Positions 1 through 6,215 of a stretch of 9,689 nt of DNA are shown one piece after another. The notes under the pieces were generated by a model. The model was not told the DNA's origin. It saw only the letters and a list, made by a program, of their open reading frames with translations, and made no database searches. Position numbers and translations under genes: made by a program. The stretch covers positions 2,544 through 12,232 of the forward strand of contig DEDQ01000073.1 of the NCBI GenBank assembly GCA_002350065.1. The letters are read 5' to 3'. Position 1 is the first letter of the stretch. Every line of letters starts with the position of its first letter. This DNA comes from Ruminococcus flavefaciens (GTDB lineage: Bacteria > Bacillota > Clostridia > Oscillospirales > Ruminococcaceae).

Positions 1-1373
1 GTTACGTCGTCCATTTCGCGGACGTGTCTGAAATACGGTCTTGTTATCCTCATCGGCTCGGGAGCATCAGTCTCGATTTTCAGCAGAGACTTGCGCTCTT
101 CGGGAGTGAACATATACGCATTGCCGATAAAGCGCTCTTCAACGTCCTTACCCTTGCGGACAAAGAAGTTGACTCCCCTCTTTGCGGGAAGCTTCTGAGC
201 GACACTTCCGACTGCGCGTTTCAGTCCGCGCGGGAGCTTGTCGTAGAGTGTGCCGTCAGGGTCGCTGTAGACGTTGTAGCCGCCGAATATCTCGTCGGCT
301 CCCTCGCCTGAAAGCACGACTTTGAGCTTCTCAGAAGCTATATTGCACACGAAATACAGCGCAACTGCCGACGGGTCAGCGAGCGGTTCGTCCATGTGAT
401 ACTGTATCTTTTCAAGGCTTCCCCAGTATTCCTCCGGAGTTATGACCTTGCTGGTATTTTCCTTATTTATAGCCTTTGAGAAGTTCTTAGCCCAGCCTAT
501 CTCATTGTATTTTTCATCACTTCCGAATCCGACTGTAAAGGTCTTGTCTACGTCAGCAATAGCTGCTACATAGCTCGAATCTACGCCGCTTGAAAGGAAT
601 GAGCCAACTTCAACATCAGCTATCTTGTGAGCTCTTACAGAATCGTGGAATGTGTCGGAAATGCGCTCAACCCATGTATCGAGGTCAGGCTCTTCGTCGG
701 GACGGAAGTTGACGTCCCAGTAGCGCTTTATCTCCATTTTTCCGTCTTTATAGCGGAAATAATGCGCCGGAAGGAGCTTGTATACATTCTTGAAAAAAGT
801 CTCCTTTGTGGGCGAATACTGGAATGTAAGGTAATTTTCAAGTGCTGTCGTGTTCAGCTCCTTGAAGAACTGCGGGTGAGCCAAAAAGCTCTTTATCTCT
901 GAGCCGAACATGAGAGTTTTTCCCATTATCGCATAGTACATCGGCTTTATACCGAAGAAATCGCGTGCTCCGAAAAGCTCACGCTTATTCTTGTCCCATA
1001 TCACGAACGAGAACATTCCGCGGAGCATATCAAGCAGCTTCTCGCCGTATTCCTCGTAGCCGTGTATGAGAACTTCCGTATCTGTATTTGTTCTGAATTT
1101 ATGACCGGCGGCAATGAGCTTTTCTCTTATGTCACGGTAGTTATATATCTCACCATTGAAAACGATGACCATCGAGCCGTCCTCGTTGAATATAGGCTGG
1201 TCGCCCGAGGAGCTTACATCTATGATGCTGAGACGTCTGTGACCGAGGGCTATATCAGCGTCGATGTATTTGCCGTCTGCATCGGGTCCGCGGTGACGTA
1301 TCCTGTCCATCATTACGTCTATTACTTCCTCAGCGTTGCTTATATGATTAGTGAATCCCACTATACCGCACAT
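1..1373 (-). CDS. asnB: Asparagine synthetase, glutamine-hydrolysing (3' end cut by window edge)
   Basis: This cytosolic enzyme makes asparagine from aspartate, ATP and glutamine. The 457 visible residues begin MCGIVGF, so Cys2 would be the N-terminal nucleophile of the class II glutaminase domain after Met removal. RHRGPD (about residues 27-32), GHRRLSIID and FNGEIYNY are standard glutaminase motifs. The synthetase domain follows, with the ATP-pyrophosphatase loop SSGVDSS near residue 260 and SGEGADEIFGGY further on. Family members are usually somewhat over 600 residues, so roughly 150 C-terminal residues lie beyond position 1. The start is fixed by the Cys2 motif and by a GGGAGG ribosome binding site (1381-1386), 7 bases upstream of the ATG. 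The gene lies downstream of the riboflavin operon but is separated from it by a terminator and has its own promoter. Identification is firm. A role in another amidotransfer reaction is unlikely given the intact AsnB motifs. Confidence 0.95.
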   Translation of the reverse strand, partial: MCGIVGFTNHISNAEEVIDVMMDRIRHRGPDADGKYIDADIALGHRRLSIIDVSSSGDQPIFNEDGSMVIVFNGEIYNYRDIREKLIAAGHKFRTNTDTEVLIHGYEEYGEKLLDMLRGMFSFVIWDKNKRELFGARDFFGIKPMYYAIMGKTLMFGSEIKSFLAHPQFFKELNTTALENYLTFQYSPTKETFFKNVYKLLPAHYFRYKDGKMEIKRYWDVNFRPDEEPDLDTWVERISDTFHDSVRAHKIADVEVGSFLSSGVDSSYVAAIADVDKTFTVGFGSDEKYNEIGWAKNFSKAINKENTSKVITPEEYWGSLEKIQYHMDEPLADPSAVALYFVCNIASEKLKVVLSGEGADEIFGGYNVYSDPDGTLYDKLPRGLKRAVGSVAQKLPAKRGVNFFVRKGKDVEERFIGNAYMFTPEERKSLLKIETDAPEPMRITRPYFRHVREMDDV

Positions 1374-1408
1374 ATTATATCCTCCCGTCCGATAAATTCT
1401 CCTGAATT

Positions 1409-1437
1409 ATTATACTACATTTGCCGGATTTTTGCAA
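1409..1437 (-). promoter_or_regulatory. Sigma-A type promoter of asnB
   Basis: Read on the minus strand, a -35 box TTGCAA (1432-1437) and a perfect -10 box TATAAT (1409-1414) are separated by exactly 17 bases. Transcription should start near 1402, leaving a leader of about 29 bases. A 6-base inverted repeat, TTTGCA/TGCAAA (1431-1436 and 1446-1451), overlaps the -35 box and could be an operator. That part is speculative. Confidence 0.8.
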
Positions 1438-1458
1438 TAGGGAAATGCAAATTATTTC

Positions 1459-1488
1459 AAAAAAACGCCCGAGCGTAAAACTCAGGCG
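1459..1488 (-). terminator. Factor-independent terminator ending the riboflavin operon
   Basis: On the minus strand an 8-bp stem (CGCCTGAG paired with CTCGGGCG, one G-T wobble) encloses a 7-base loop and is followed directly by a run of seven T. It lies about 20 bases past the stop codon of the HAD gene and before the asnB promoter, so it separates the two transcription units. Confidence 0.87.
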
Positions 1489-1510
1489 CATTATAAGTGT
1501 TTGAAGCTGC

Positions 1511-2167
1511 TCAGTTTATTAATTCTTCCACAGCCGCAGGGATATCCCTTATGCTCTGCACTATTATATCCGCCGCGGAGAGTTCTCCCTCCGAGCAGTA
1601 TCCGTAGCCGCAGCCGATAGACTTCAAGCCGTTCTCTGTGGCAGTCTCAATGTCGTGAAAGCGGTCGCCAATGACGATGAACTGCCCCTTGTGCTGGAGC
1701 GAAAACAGCCGGAATATCTGATATTTCGGGATAAAATCATACTCCTCGCAGCAGTAGAAGTAGTCGAAGAACCTGTCAAGTACGAACACGCGCTTGTGTC
1801 GCTCCATGTAGTGGATACGGCAGTTGCTCAGAAAAATGAGCGTATGTCCGGCATTTTTCAGCTCCGTGAGAACTTCCTCCGTTCCGGCAAAGAGTGCTCC
1901 CTCGCCGTTTTCAACTCGCCGAGCCATGTTCTCGCCGAGCATAGCTCTCGCCTTTTCGCGTATCTCCGGTGAAAGCTCAGGGTGGAACTGTCCCCACATA
2001 TCAGAGGAATTAAAGCCCAGCCAACAGCTTATCTCGCTGTCGGAGTATTCTTTCGCGGCTATGTATCCATTGTCCGAGAGCCACTTCATAGTGTCGCGGA
2101 ATGCCGGAGCGTATGTCTTCATGGATTCATGTATCGTTCCGTCATAATCGAAAATGAGATTCGCCAT
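1511..2167 (-). CDS. HAD-superfamily phosphatase coupled to ribH; candidate riboflavin-pathway phosphatase
   Basis: The 218-residue product has all four HAD motifs: DYDGT with nucleophile Asp7 and acid/base Asp9, Ser114 in FLSN (motif II), Lys148 (motif III), and GDRFHD with Asp168 and Asp172 (motif IV). About 80 residues between motifs I and II form a helical cap, as in phosphoglycolate-phosphatase-like subfamily I enzymes. It should be a soluble Mg-dependent phosphatase. The chosen ATG shares one base with the ribH stop codon (TAATG), giving translational coupling. Upstream in-frame starts would run into ribH. As the last gene of a riboflavin operon, it could remove phosphate from 5-amino-6-ribitylamino-uracil 5'-phosphate, the step done by other HAD enzymes in E. 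coli and B. subtilis. The fold is certain. The substrate is inferred from context only, and housekeeping phosphoglycolate or nucleotide phosphatase activity remains possible. Confidence 0.9.
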   Translation of the reverse strand: MANLIFDYDGTIHESMKTYAPAFRDTMKWLSDNGYIAAKEYSDSEISCWLGFNSSDMWGQFHPELSPEIREKARAMLGENMARRVENGEGALFAGTEEVLTELKNAGHTLIFLSNCRIHYMERHKRVFVLDRFFDYFYCCEEYDFIPKYQIFRLFSLQHKGQFIVIGDRFHDIETATENGLKSIGCGYGYCSEGELSAADIIVQSIRDIPAAVEELIN

Positions 2168-2634
2168 TATGCCTCTATCTCGCGGATAAGGTTTATCATC
2201 TCTATAGCGCCCTCTGCGCACTCGCTGCCCTTATTTCCAGCCTTGGAGCCTGCACGCTCGATAGCCTGTTCGATGTTCTCAGTTGTGATAACTCCGAACA
2301 TTACAGGGATATCGCTGTTAAGTGATACCTGAGCGATGCCCTTTGCAGCCTCATTGCATACGAGGTCATAGTGAGAAGTGCTTCCGCGGATTATTGCTCC
2401 GAGGCAGATGATAGCATCATATTTGCCGGACTTTGCCATTTTAGATGCAATGAGCGGTATCTCGAATGCTCCGGGTACCCATGCAACGTCAATTGAATTC
2501 TCGGGCAGGTCGTGACGCTTGAGCGTGTCGACAGCTCCGCCGAGAAGCTTGCTTGTGATGAATTCGTTGAAACGTGCAACTACGATGCCGATTCTTACGT
2601 CCTTGGGTAAAAGACTTCCTTCATAAACTTTCAT
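2167..2634 (-). CDS. ribH: 6,7-dimethyl-8-ribityllumazine synthase
   Basis: RibH condenses 5-amino-6-ribitylamino-uracil with 3,4-dihydroxy-2-butanone 4-phosphate to form the lumazine precursor of riboflavin. The 155-residue product has the usual length for the family. Typical motifs are [12 protein letters not shown] (20-31), VPGAFEIPL (53-61) and [14 protein letters not shown] (79-92), in which His88 matches the conserved catalytic histidine. [14 protein letters not shown] follows. Two ATG codons lie 6 bases apart. The downstream one was chosen because it is 6 bases from the AAGGAGA ribosome binding site (2641-2647), whereas the upstream ATG touches it. The gene is fourth in the operon, 71 bases after ribBA with no terminator in between, and overlaps the HAD gene by one base. 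Such enzymes usually assemble into pentamers or 60-subunit shells that can enclose riboflavin synthase. Assembly here is not visible from sequence. Confidence 0.96.
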   Translation of the reverse strand: MKVYEGSLLPKDVRIGIVVARFNEFITSKLLGGAVDTLKRHDLPENSIDVAWVPGAFEIPLIASKMAKSGKYDAIICLGAIIRGSTSHYDLVCNEAAKGIAQVSLNSDIPVMFGVITTENIEQAIERAGSKAGNKGSECAEGAIEMINLIREIEA

Positions 2635-2705
2635 AATCATTCTCCTTTGTTATATTTAGTAAATTCATTATTAAGCATTTAAATGAGCTGTATCATGTCA
2701 GCATC

Positions 2706-3905
2706 TCAATAATCAAGGATATGCCCCATTTTCGCAGCCTTTGTTTTGAGATAGAAAAGGTCATAAGCAGTAGCGTCCATTTGTATCGGTATGCGCTCCT
2801 TTATTTCAAGTCCGAAACCGCTCAGACCGTAGACCTTGTCAGGATTGTTCGTCAGCAGTCTCAGAGTCTTGCATCCGAGCTCGCGGAGTATCTGAGCTCC
2901 GATGTAGTATTCACGCATATCTCCCGGGAAACCGAGTGCGAGATTCGCTTCGAGAGTATCCATTCCCTTATCCTGCAATTCATAGGCGCGGAGCTTGTTT
3001 ATAAGTCCGATACCGCGTCCCTCCTGACGCATATAGAGCAGTATGCCCCTGCCCTCTTTTTCTATCTGTGTCATTGCCGATGCAAACTGCTGTCCGCAGT
3101 CGCATTTGAGCGAGCCGAATGCATCTCCGGTAAGGCATTCGGAATGCACACGGCAGAGGATATCCTCACCGTTGCCGATATCGCCTTTAACGAGAGCTAC
3201 ATGGTGCTCGCCGTTGAGCTTGTTCACAAATCCGAGAGCTCTGAATTCGCCGTATTTAGTCGGGAGCTTAGTATTAGCAACGCACTCAACAAGCTTGTCG
3301 TTGACTTTGCGATACTCCTTCAGAGCTTGGATAGTGATGAACTTCATTCCCCATTCCTTAGCCTTTTCCTGAAGCTCACCGGCTCTCATCATCGTACCGT
3401 CATCGCGCATTATCTCACAGCAAAGTCCGCAGGCTTTAAGTCCGGCAAGACGCATGAGGTCAACTGTCGCCTCGGTATGTCCCTCGCGCTCGAGAACTCC
3501 GTTTTTCTTTGCTGTAAGCGGAAACATATGTCCCGGACGGCGGAAATCCTCCGGCTTTGCATCATCATTCACTGCCATACGAGCCGTATATCCGCGCTCT
3601 TCGGCGGAAATGCCGGTAGTAGTGTCAACATGGTCTATCGAGACTGTAAACGCTGTGCAGTGATTATCCGTGTTGTAATCGACCATCTGCGGCAGATGAA
3701 GCTTATTACAGAGCTCAATGCTCATCGGCATACAGATAAGTCCCTTTGCATGAACAGCCATGAAATTGACATTTTCTGTTGTGGCAAATTCCGCGGCACA
3801 TATCATATCGCCCTCGTTTTCCCTGTCCTCATCATCAGTCACAAGGATTATTTCGCCGTTTCGGAGCGCCTCGATCGCTTCCTCGACTGTGTTGTATTCA
3901 AACAT
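2706..3905 (-). CDS. ribBA: Bifunctional DHBP synthase / GTP cyclohydrolase II
   Basis: This 399-residue fusion, the usual RibBA length, feeds both branches of riboflavin synthesis. The N-terminal half turns ribulose 5-phosphate into 3,4-dihydroxy-2-butanone 4-phosphate. It shows the acidic metal-binding stretch [10 protein letters not shown] (24-33), RPGH (123-126) and [10 protein letters not shown] (141-150). The C-terminal half opens GTP to the first pyrimidine intermediate. It shows HSECLTGD (254-261), the zinc cysteines Cys257, Cys268 and Cys270, RQEGRGIGL (293-301) and LLTNNPDK (350-357). Both active sites look intact. The start is fixed by AGGAGG (3913-3918), 7 bases before the ATG; longer in-frame versions would overlap ribE and lack such a site. 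The gene lies 16 bases after ribE in the operon and is presumably controlled by the upstream FMN riboswitch. Confidence 0.97.
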   Translation of the reverse strand: MFEYNTVEEAIEALRNGEIILVTDDEDRENEGDMICAAEFATTENVNFMAVHAKGLICMPMSIELCNKLHLPQMVDYNTDNHCTAFTVSIDHVDTTTGISAEERGYTARMAVNDDAKPEDFRRPGHMFPLTAKKNGVLEREGHTEATVDLMRLAGLKACGLCCEIMRDDGTMMRAGELQEKAKEWGMKFITIQALKEYRKVNDKLVECVANTKLPTKYGEFRALGFVNKLNGEHHVALVKGDIGNGEDILCRVHSECLTGDAFGSLKCDCGQQFASAMTQIEKEGRGILLYMRQEGRGIGLINKLRAYELQDKGMDTLEANLALGFPGDMREYYIGAQILRELGCKTLRLLTNNPDKVYGLSGFGLEIKERIPIQMDATAYDLFYLKTKAAKMGHILDY

Positions 3906-3921
3906 TTTATGACCTCCTATA

Positions 3922-4563
3922 TCAGAAACCGTTTTTAGCGAGAAAATCAAGCGTAATGCCGCCGGAAGCCGTTTCAGCCGGTCTCATGAGCTTTTCTACG
4001 TATTTCGCAACGATGTCGTTTTCAAGATTTACTATGTCGCCTGTCTTTTTTTGGCTGAGAACCGTCTGAGCGGCTGTATGCGGGATTATCGAAACGCTGA
4101 AATCGCTCTCGGTGACCCTTGCGACCGTAAGACTTATGCCGTCAATGGCGATAGAGCCCTTTTCCACGATATACCGCATTATCTCAGGCTTTGCCGCTAT
4201 CGTGTACCATGTTGCGATGCCGTCGTTTTTTATGTCCGTGACCGTGCCTGTGCCGTCAATATGACCGGAAACGATATGACCTCCGAAACGCCCCTCCGCA
4301 GACATTGCACGTTCAAGGTCAACGGGACTGCCGCTTGTAAGACTTCCAAGCGATGAACGCTCGAGCGTTTCATTCATGACATCCGCCTGAAATGTCGTGC
4401 TGTCGAAATGCGTGACAGTCAGACAAACACCGTTAACGGCGATACTGTCGCCGATATGAACATCGCTCAGCACCTTTTCAGCCTGAATCTTTATGTATGA
4501 GCTGCTGCCGCTCCGGTGAACAGCCTTGACCGTTCCGACCTCTTCAATTATTCCCGTGAACAT
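3922..4563 (-). CDS. ribE: Riboflavin synthase (alpha chain)
   Basis: The enzyme dismutates two molecules of 6,7-dimethyl-8-ribityllumazine into riboflavin and the RibH substrate. The 213 residues form two related lumazine-binding barrels. The first starts [10 protein letters not shown] and carries [13 protein letters not shown] (38-50). The second starts near [13 protein letters not shown] (94-106) and carries [12 protein letters not shown] (136-147). The C-terminus includes [14 protein letters not shown] and [11 protein letters not shown], typical of the trimerising tail. Length is normal. The start is certain from the conserved N-terminus and lies inside ribD: the two genes overlap by 20 bases in different frames, with AGGGTG just upstream serving as ribosome binding site. 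Translation is therefore probably coupled to ribD. In B. subtilis nomenclature this gene is also called ribB or ribE; ribC is used in E. coli. Confidence 0.96.
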   Translation of the reverse strand: MFTGIIEEVGTVKAVHRSGSSSYIKIQAEKVLSDVHIGDSIAVNGVCLTVTHFDSTTFQADVMNETLERSSLGSLTSGSPVDLERAMSAEGRFGGHIVSGHIDGTGTVTDIKNDGIATWYTIAAKPEIMRYIVEKGSIAIDGISLTVARVTESDFSVSIIPHTAAQTVLSQKKTGDIVNLENDIVAKYVEKLMRPAETASGGITLDFLAKNGF

Positions 4564-5653
4564 TCTTCACCCTGCTTTCTATGAGGATATCTTCCCCTAT
4601 CTGACGAATAACCGGTTCTTCAAGCATGAACGCATTCGCCGGAGAATCGGTTCCGAGCCCTCCTACAGGAGATTTTGCTCCCGAACCGCCAAATATCTTC
4701 GGAGCAACATACGCTTTGACCTTGTCGACAACTCCGGCTTCAAGCGCAGACCAGTTGAGCGCTCCCCCCCCCTCAAGGAGGACGCTGTCTATCTTCATTG
4801 AACCAAGCTGCTCAATGAGGTCAGAAATGTCGATATGCCCGTTTTTATCTTTGGTCAAAAGGACTGTGCAGCCTCTTTCAGCATATGGCTCCCAGTGCTC
4901 GCTGCTTTCAAGAGTCGCAATGACTGTCGGTACATCGCACGCAGTCTTTACAATATTGCTTTCAAGCGGAGTTCTCAGATGCGAATCGCATATCACACGG
5001 ACAGGGTCACGTCCGTTTTCAAGCCGGCAAGTAAGAAGCGGGTCATCGGCAAGAACAGTTCCGACTCCGACCATTATCGCAGCGTGTCTCAGTCTGTCAA
5101 GCTGAACGTCCTGACGCGCCGCTTCGCCGGTTATCCACTTGGACTCTCCGGTATAGCAGGCAATCTTGCCGTCCATAGTCATGGCATACTTCATCGTGAC
5201 AAACGGCAGATGCGTTGTGATATACTTGAAAAATATCTCGTTCAAAGTGTCGCACTCATCGCGCAGAACATTCTCGATAACCTCGACTCCGTGCTCGCGC
5301 AGATACTGTGTACCTTTACCGGCAACAAGCGGATTCGGGTCAGCTGAACCGACAAACACTCGCTTAATGCCATGTTCCACGACCGCTTCTGTACATGGCG
5401 GCTGCTTGCCGTGGTGACAGCACGGCTCTAGTGTGACGTACATATCAGCTCCGGTGCAGTCAACACCGCGGCTGTCGCAGTCAGCGAATGCGGTACGCTC
5501 GGCGTGGAGCTCACCGTATTTCTTATGCCAGCCCCTGCCTATCACTTCTCCTTCGCGGACTATAACAGCTCCGACCATAGGATTCGGCGATACGAAGCCC
5601 ATTCCTTTTTTTGCAAGCTCAAGAGCCTGACGCATATACTCCTCGTGAGTCAT
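4544..5653 (-). CDS. ribD: Bifunctional riboflavin biosynthesis deaminase/reductase
   Basis: RibD performs two successive steps: deamination of the pyrimidine ring made by GTP cyclohydrolase II, then NADPH-dependent reduction of the ribosyl side chain. The 369-residue product is full length. The deaminase domain (about 1-145) has SPNPMVGAV (22-30), HAE with zinc ligand His50 and proton shuttle Glu52, and the PCC...PPC site with Cys78 and Cys87. The reductase domain (about 146-365) has MKYAMTMDGKIA (154-165), VGVGTVLADDPLLTCR (195-210) and EGGGALNWS (294-302). GGAGG (5661-5665) lies 7 bases before the ATG and directly follows the T-run of the leader terminator, so this is the first gene controlled by the FMN riboswitch. 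An unusual run of nine G (4764-4772) encodes the triple glycine of the reductase domain. The 3' end overlaps ribE by 20 bases. Confidence 0.97.
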   Translation of the reverse strand: MTHEEYMRQALELAKKGMGFVSPNPMVGAVIVREGEVIGRGWHKKYGELHAERTAFADCDSRGVDCTGADMYVTLEPCCHHGKQPPCTEAVVEHGIKRVFVGSADPNPLVAGKGTQYLREHGVEVIENVLRDECDTLNEIFFKYITTHLPFVTMKYAMTMDGKIACYTGESKWITGEAARQDVQLDRLRHAAIMVGVGTVLADDPLLTCRLENGRDPVRVICDSHLRTPLESNIVKTACDVPTVIATLESSEHWEPYAERGCTVLLTKDKNGHIDISDLIEQLGSMKIDSVLLEGGGALNWSALEAGVVDKVKAYVAPKIFGGSGAKSPVGGLGTDSPANAFMLEEPVIRQIGEDILIESRVKNVHGNN

Positions 5654-5660
5654 AGATATG

Positions 5661-5665
5661 CCTCC
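5661..5665 (-). promoter_or_regulatory. ribD ribosome binding site abutting the leader T-run
   Basis: GGAGG sits 7 bases upstream of the ribD ATG and begins on the base after the terminator T-run. This favours transcription termination, rather than sequestration of a distant site, as the control point. Hiding of the ribosome site by alternative folding is not excluded. Confidence 0.8.
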
Positions 5666-5790
5666 AAAAAATAAAAGCCCTGATAGGGTGTCCCTTTAGC
5701 CGACCTTGCAGGCTGAACAATACAAACCGGAGCTTTCCGTCTCAGCAGCCTTACTGGTTTAAATGCGGGATTCCCTTCTTATCGGGGCTT
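5666..5790 (-). terminator. Probable riboswitch-controlled terminator with a large enclosed loop
   Basis: On the minus strand AAGCCC (5785-5790) can pair with GGGCTT (5675-5680). After one C-A mismatch, GATA (5780-5783) pairs with TATC (5682-5685), and past a 4-base bulge GGG (5773-5775) pairs with CCC (5686-5688). T-rich sequence (5666-5676) follows. The stem encloses about 84 bases that can fold into smaller hairpins, such as AAACC/GGTTT and AGCC/GGCT. A small local alternative, CCCT-ATC-AGGG, directly precedes the T-run. This is the expected place for an FMN-dependent terminator. The exact fold is inferred by eye. Confidence 0.6.
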
Positions 5791-5815
5791 AAAATATCAG
5801 CATCAAATATCTGAC

Positions 5816-5952
5816 ATCTTCTTTCATCCGGACTTTCGTCTCATTGAGACGCGTTCATGCTGAACGACCGTCGGCTCCGGAATCGCACCGGATCAGCCCA
5901 AAAGGCTCGCAGGCTCTACTGCCGGTAGGGAATCTCACCCTGCCCTGAAGAT
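5816..5952 (-). ncRNA. FMN riboswitch aptamer (RFN element)
   Basis: The 137-nt aptamer binds flavin mononucleotide in the nascent mRNA and turns off the riboflavin genes. On the minus strand the closing helix P1 pairs ATCTTC (5947-5952) with GAAGAT (5816-5821). Between them are the highly conserved RFN blocks: AGGGCAGGGTG, ATTCCCTACCGGC, AGCCTGCGAGCC, GATCCGGTGCGATTCCGG, AGCCGACGGT and AAAGTCCGGATG. The variable part between the last two blocks holds two adjacent perfect 6-bp hairpins (5837-5851 and 5852-5866). The transcription start predicted from the promoter lies only about 5 bases before the aptamer. Identification is firm from conservation and position upstream of ribD. OFF-type behaviour on FMN binding is known for the class, not shown here. 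Confidence 0.96.
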
Positions 5953-5963
5953 ATAACACATAT

Positions 5964-5992
5964 ATTATATCACTGCGTCAGGAAAATGTCAA
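5964..5992 (-). promoter_or_regulatory. Consensus sigma-A promoter of the riboflavin operon
   Basis: Read on the minus strand, TTGACA (5987-5992) and TATAAT (5964-5969) are both perfect and separated by 17 bases, so transcription should start near 5957. Such a strong promoter fits a gene set controlled mainly after initiation by a riboswitch. Confidence 0.9.
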
Positions 5993-6051
5993 TATCTGTT
6001 AGTAAAAACTTACTCGATTTATCACATGATTTTTTTGTCGGAATATTGACA
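5987..6051. repeat. 9-bp inverted repeat spanning both -35 boxes of the divergent promoters
   Basis: TGTCAATAT at 5987-5995 is the exact reverse complement of ATATTGACA at 6043-6051. Each copy contains the -35 hexamer of one of the two divergent promoters plus three further matched bases. The 47 bases between the arms are AT-rich and contain short palindromes, such as AGTAA/TTACT at 6001-6014. Most of the symmetry follows from two consensus -35 boxes facing apart. A regulator site is possible but not shown. Confidence 0.55.
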
Positions 6052-6074
6052 ATATATGCCGTATATGCTATAAT
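6046..6074 (+). promoter_or_regulatory. Consensus sigma-A promoter of the zinc-ribbon/TM2 gene pair
   Basis: TTGACA (6046-6051) and TATAAT (6069-6074) match consensus perfectly with a 17-base spacer, so transcription should start near 6081. That leaves a leader of about 135 bases before the first gene. It is divergent from the riboflavin promoter, with 53 bases between the two -35 boxes. Confidence 0.88.
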
Positions 6075-6080
6075 GTATGC

Positions 6081-6215
6081 AAGCATTCATTAATATTTAT
6101 CTCAGTGCCATTGCAGATACGCAGATCTCTGATCTGCTCCCTGCATATCGGCTGTTATACCATAATGAATAGCTTTTGTGTTTTACATAATGATATTTTA
6201 GGGGGGGACAATACA
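6081..6215 (+). promoter_or_regulatory. Structured 5' leader of the zinc-ribbon/TM2 operon
   Basis: This untranslated stretch runs from the predicted transcription start to the first ATG. It contains a two-part hairpin at 6112-6145: outer TGCAG/CTGCA, an internal loop, then inner GCAGATC/GATCTGC closed by TCT, giving 12 pairs in all. No T-run follows, so it is not a terminator. It ends with a run of seven G (6201-6207) that serves as an atypical ribosome binding site, 8 bases before the ATG. No known riboswitch class was recognised. The hairpin could affect mRNA stability or translation, but that is inference. Confidence 0.5.

Noticed and set aside
24..1478. Plus-strand frames opposite asnB and running past its start
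   Set aside because: The minus-strand asnB frame has all family motifs. The plus-strand frames cross the asnB promoter and the operon terminator.
2635..2705. Possible internal promoter between ribBA and ribH
   Set aside because: The gap is AT-rich but shows no convincing -35/-10 pair at proper spacing on the minus strand and no terminator.
2721..3938. 405-codon open frame on the plus strand opposite ribBA
   Set aside because: It mirrors the ribBA coding frame, has no recognisable motifs or ribosome site, and lies fully antisense to an undoubted gene.
4626..5630. Several plus-strand frames opposite ribD
   Set aside because: All are shadows of ribD; their protein sequences are low-complexity or motif-free and none has a ribosome site.
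5689..5772. A second riboswitch (cobalamin, T-box, THF, ZTP or Moco type) within the ribD leader
   Set aside because: Some short GC stems are suggestive, but none of the conserved cores of these classes could be recognised.
6105..6215. N-terminal extension of the first TM2 protein from a GTG at 6105 or an ATG at 6165
   Set aside because: Neither has a ribosome site, the sequence covers the structured leader, and the paralogue begins exactly at the first CxxC.
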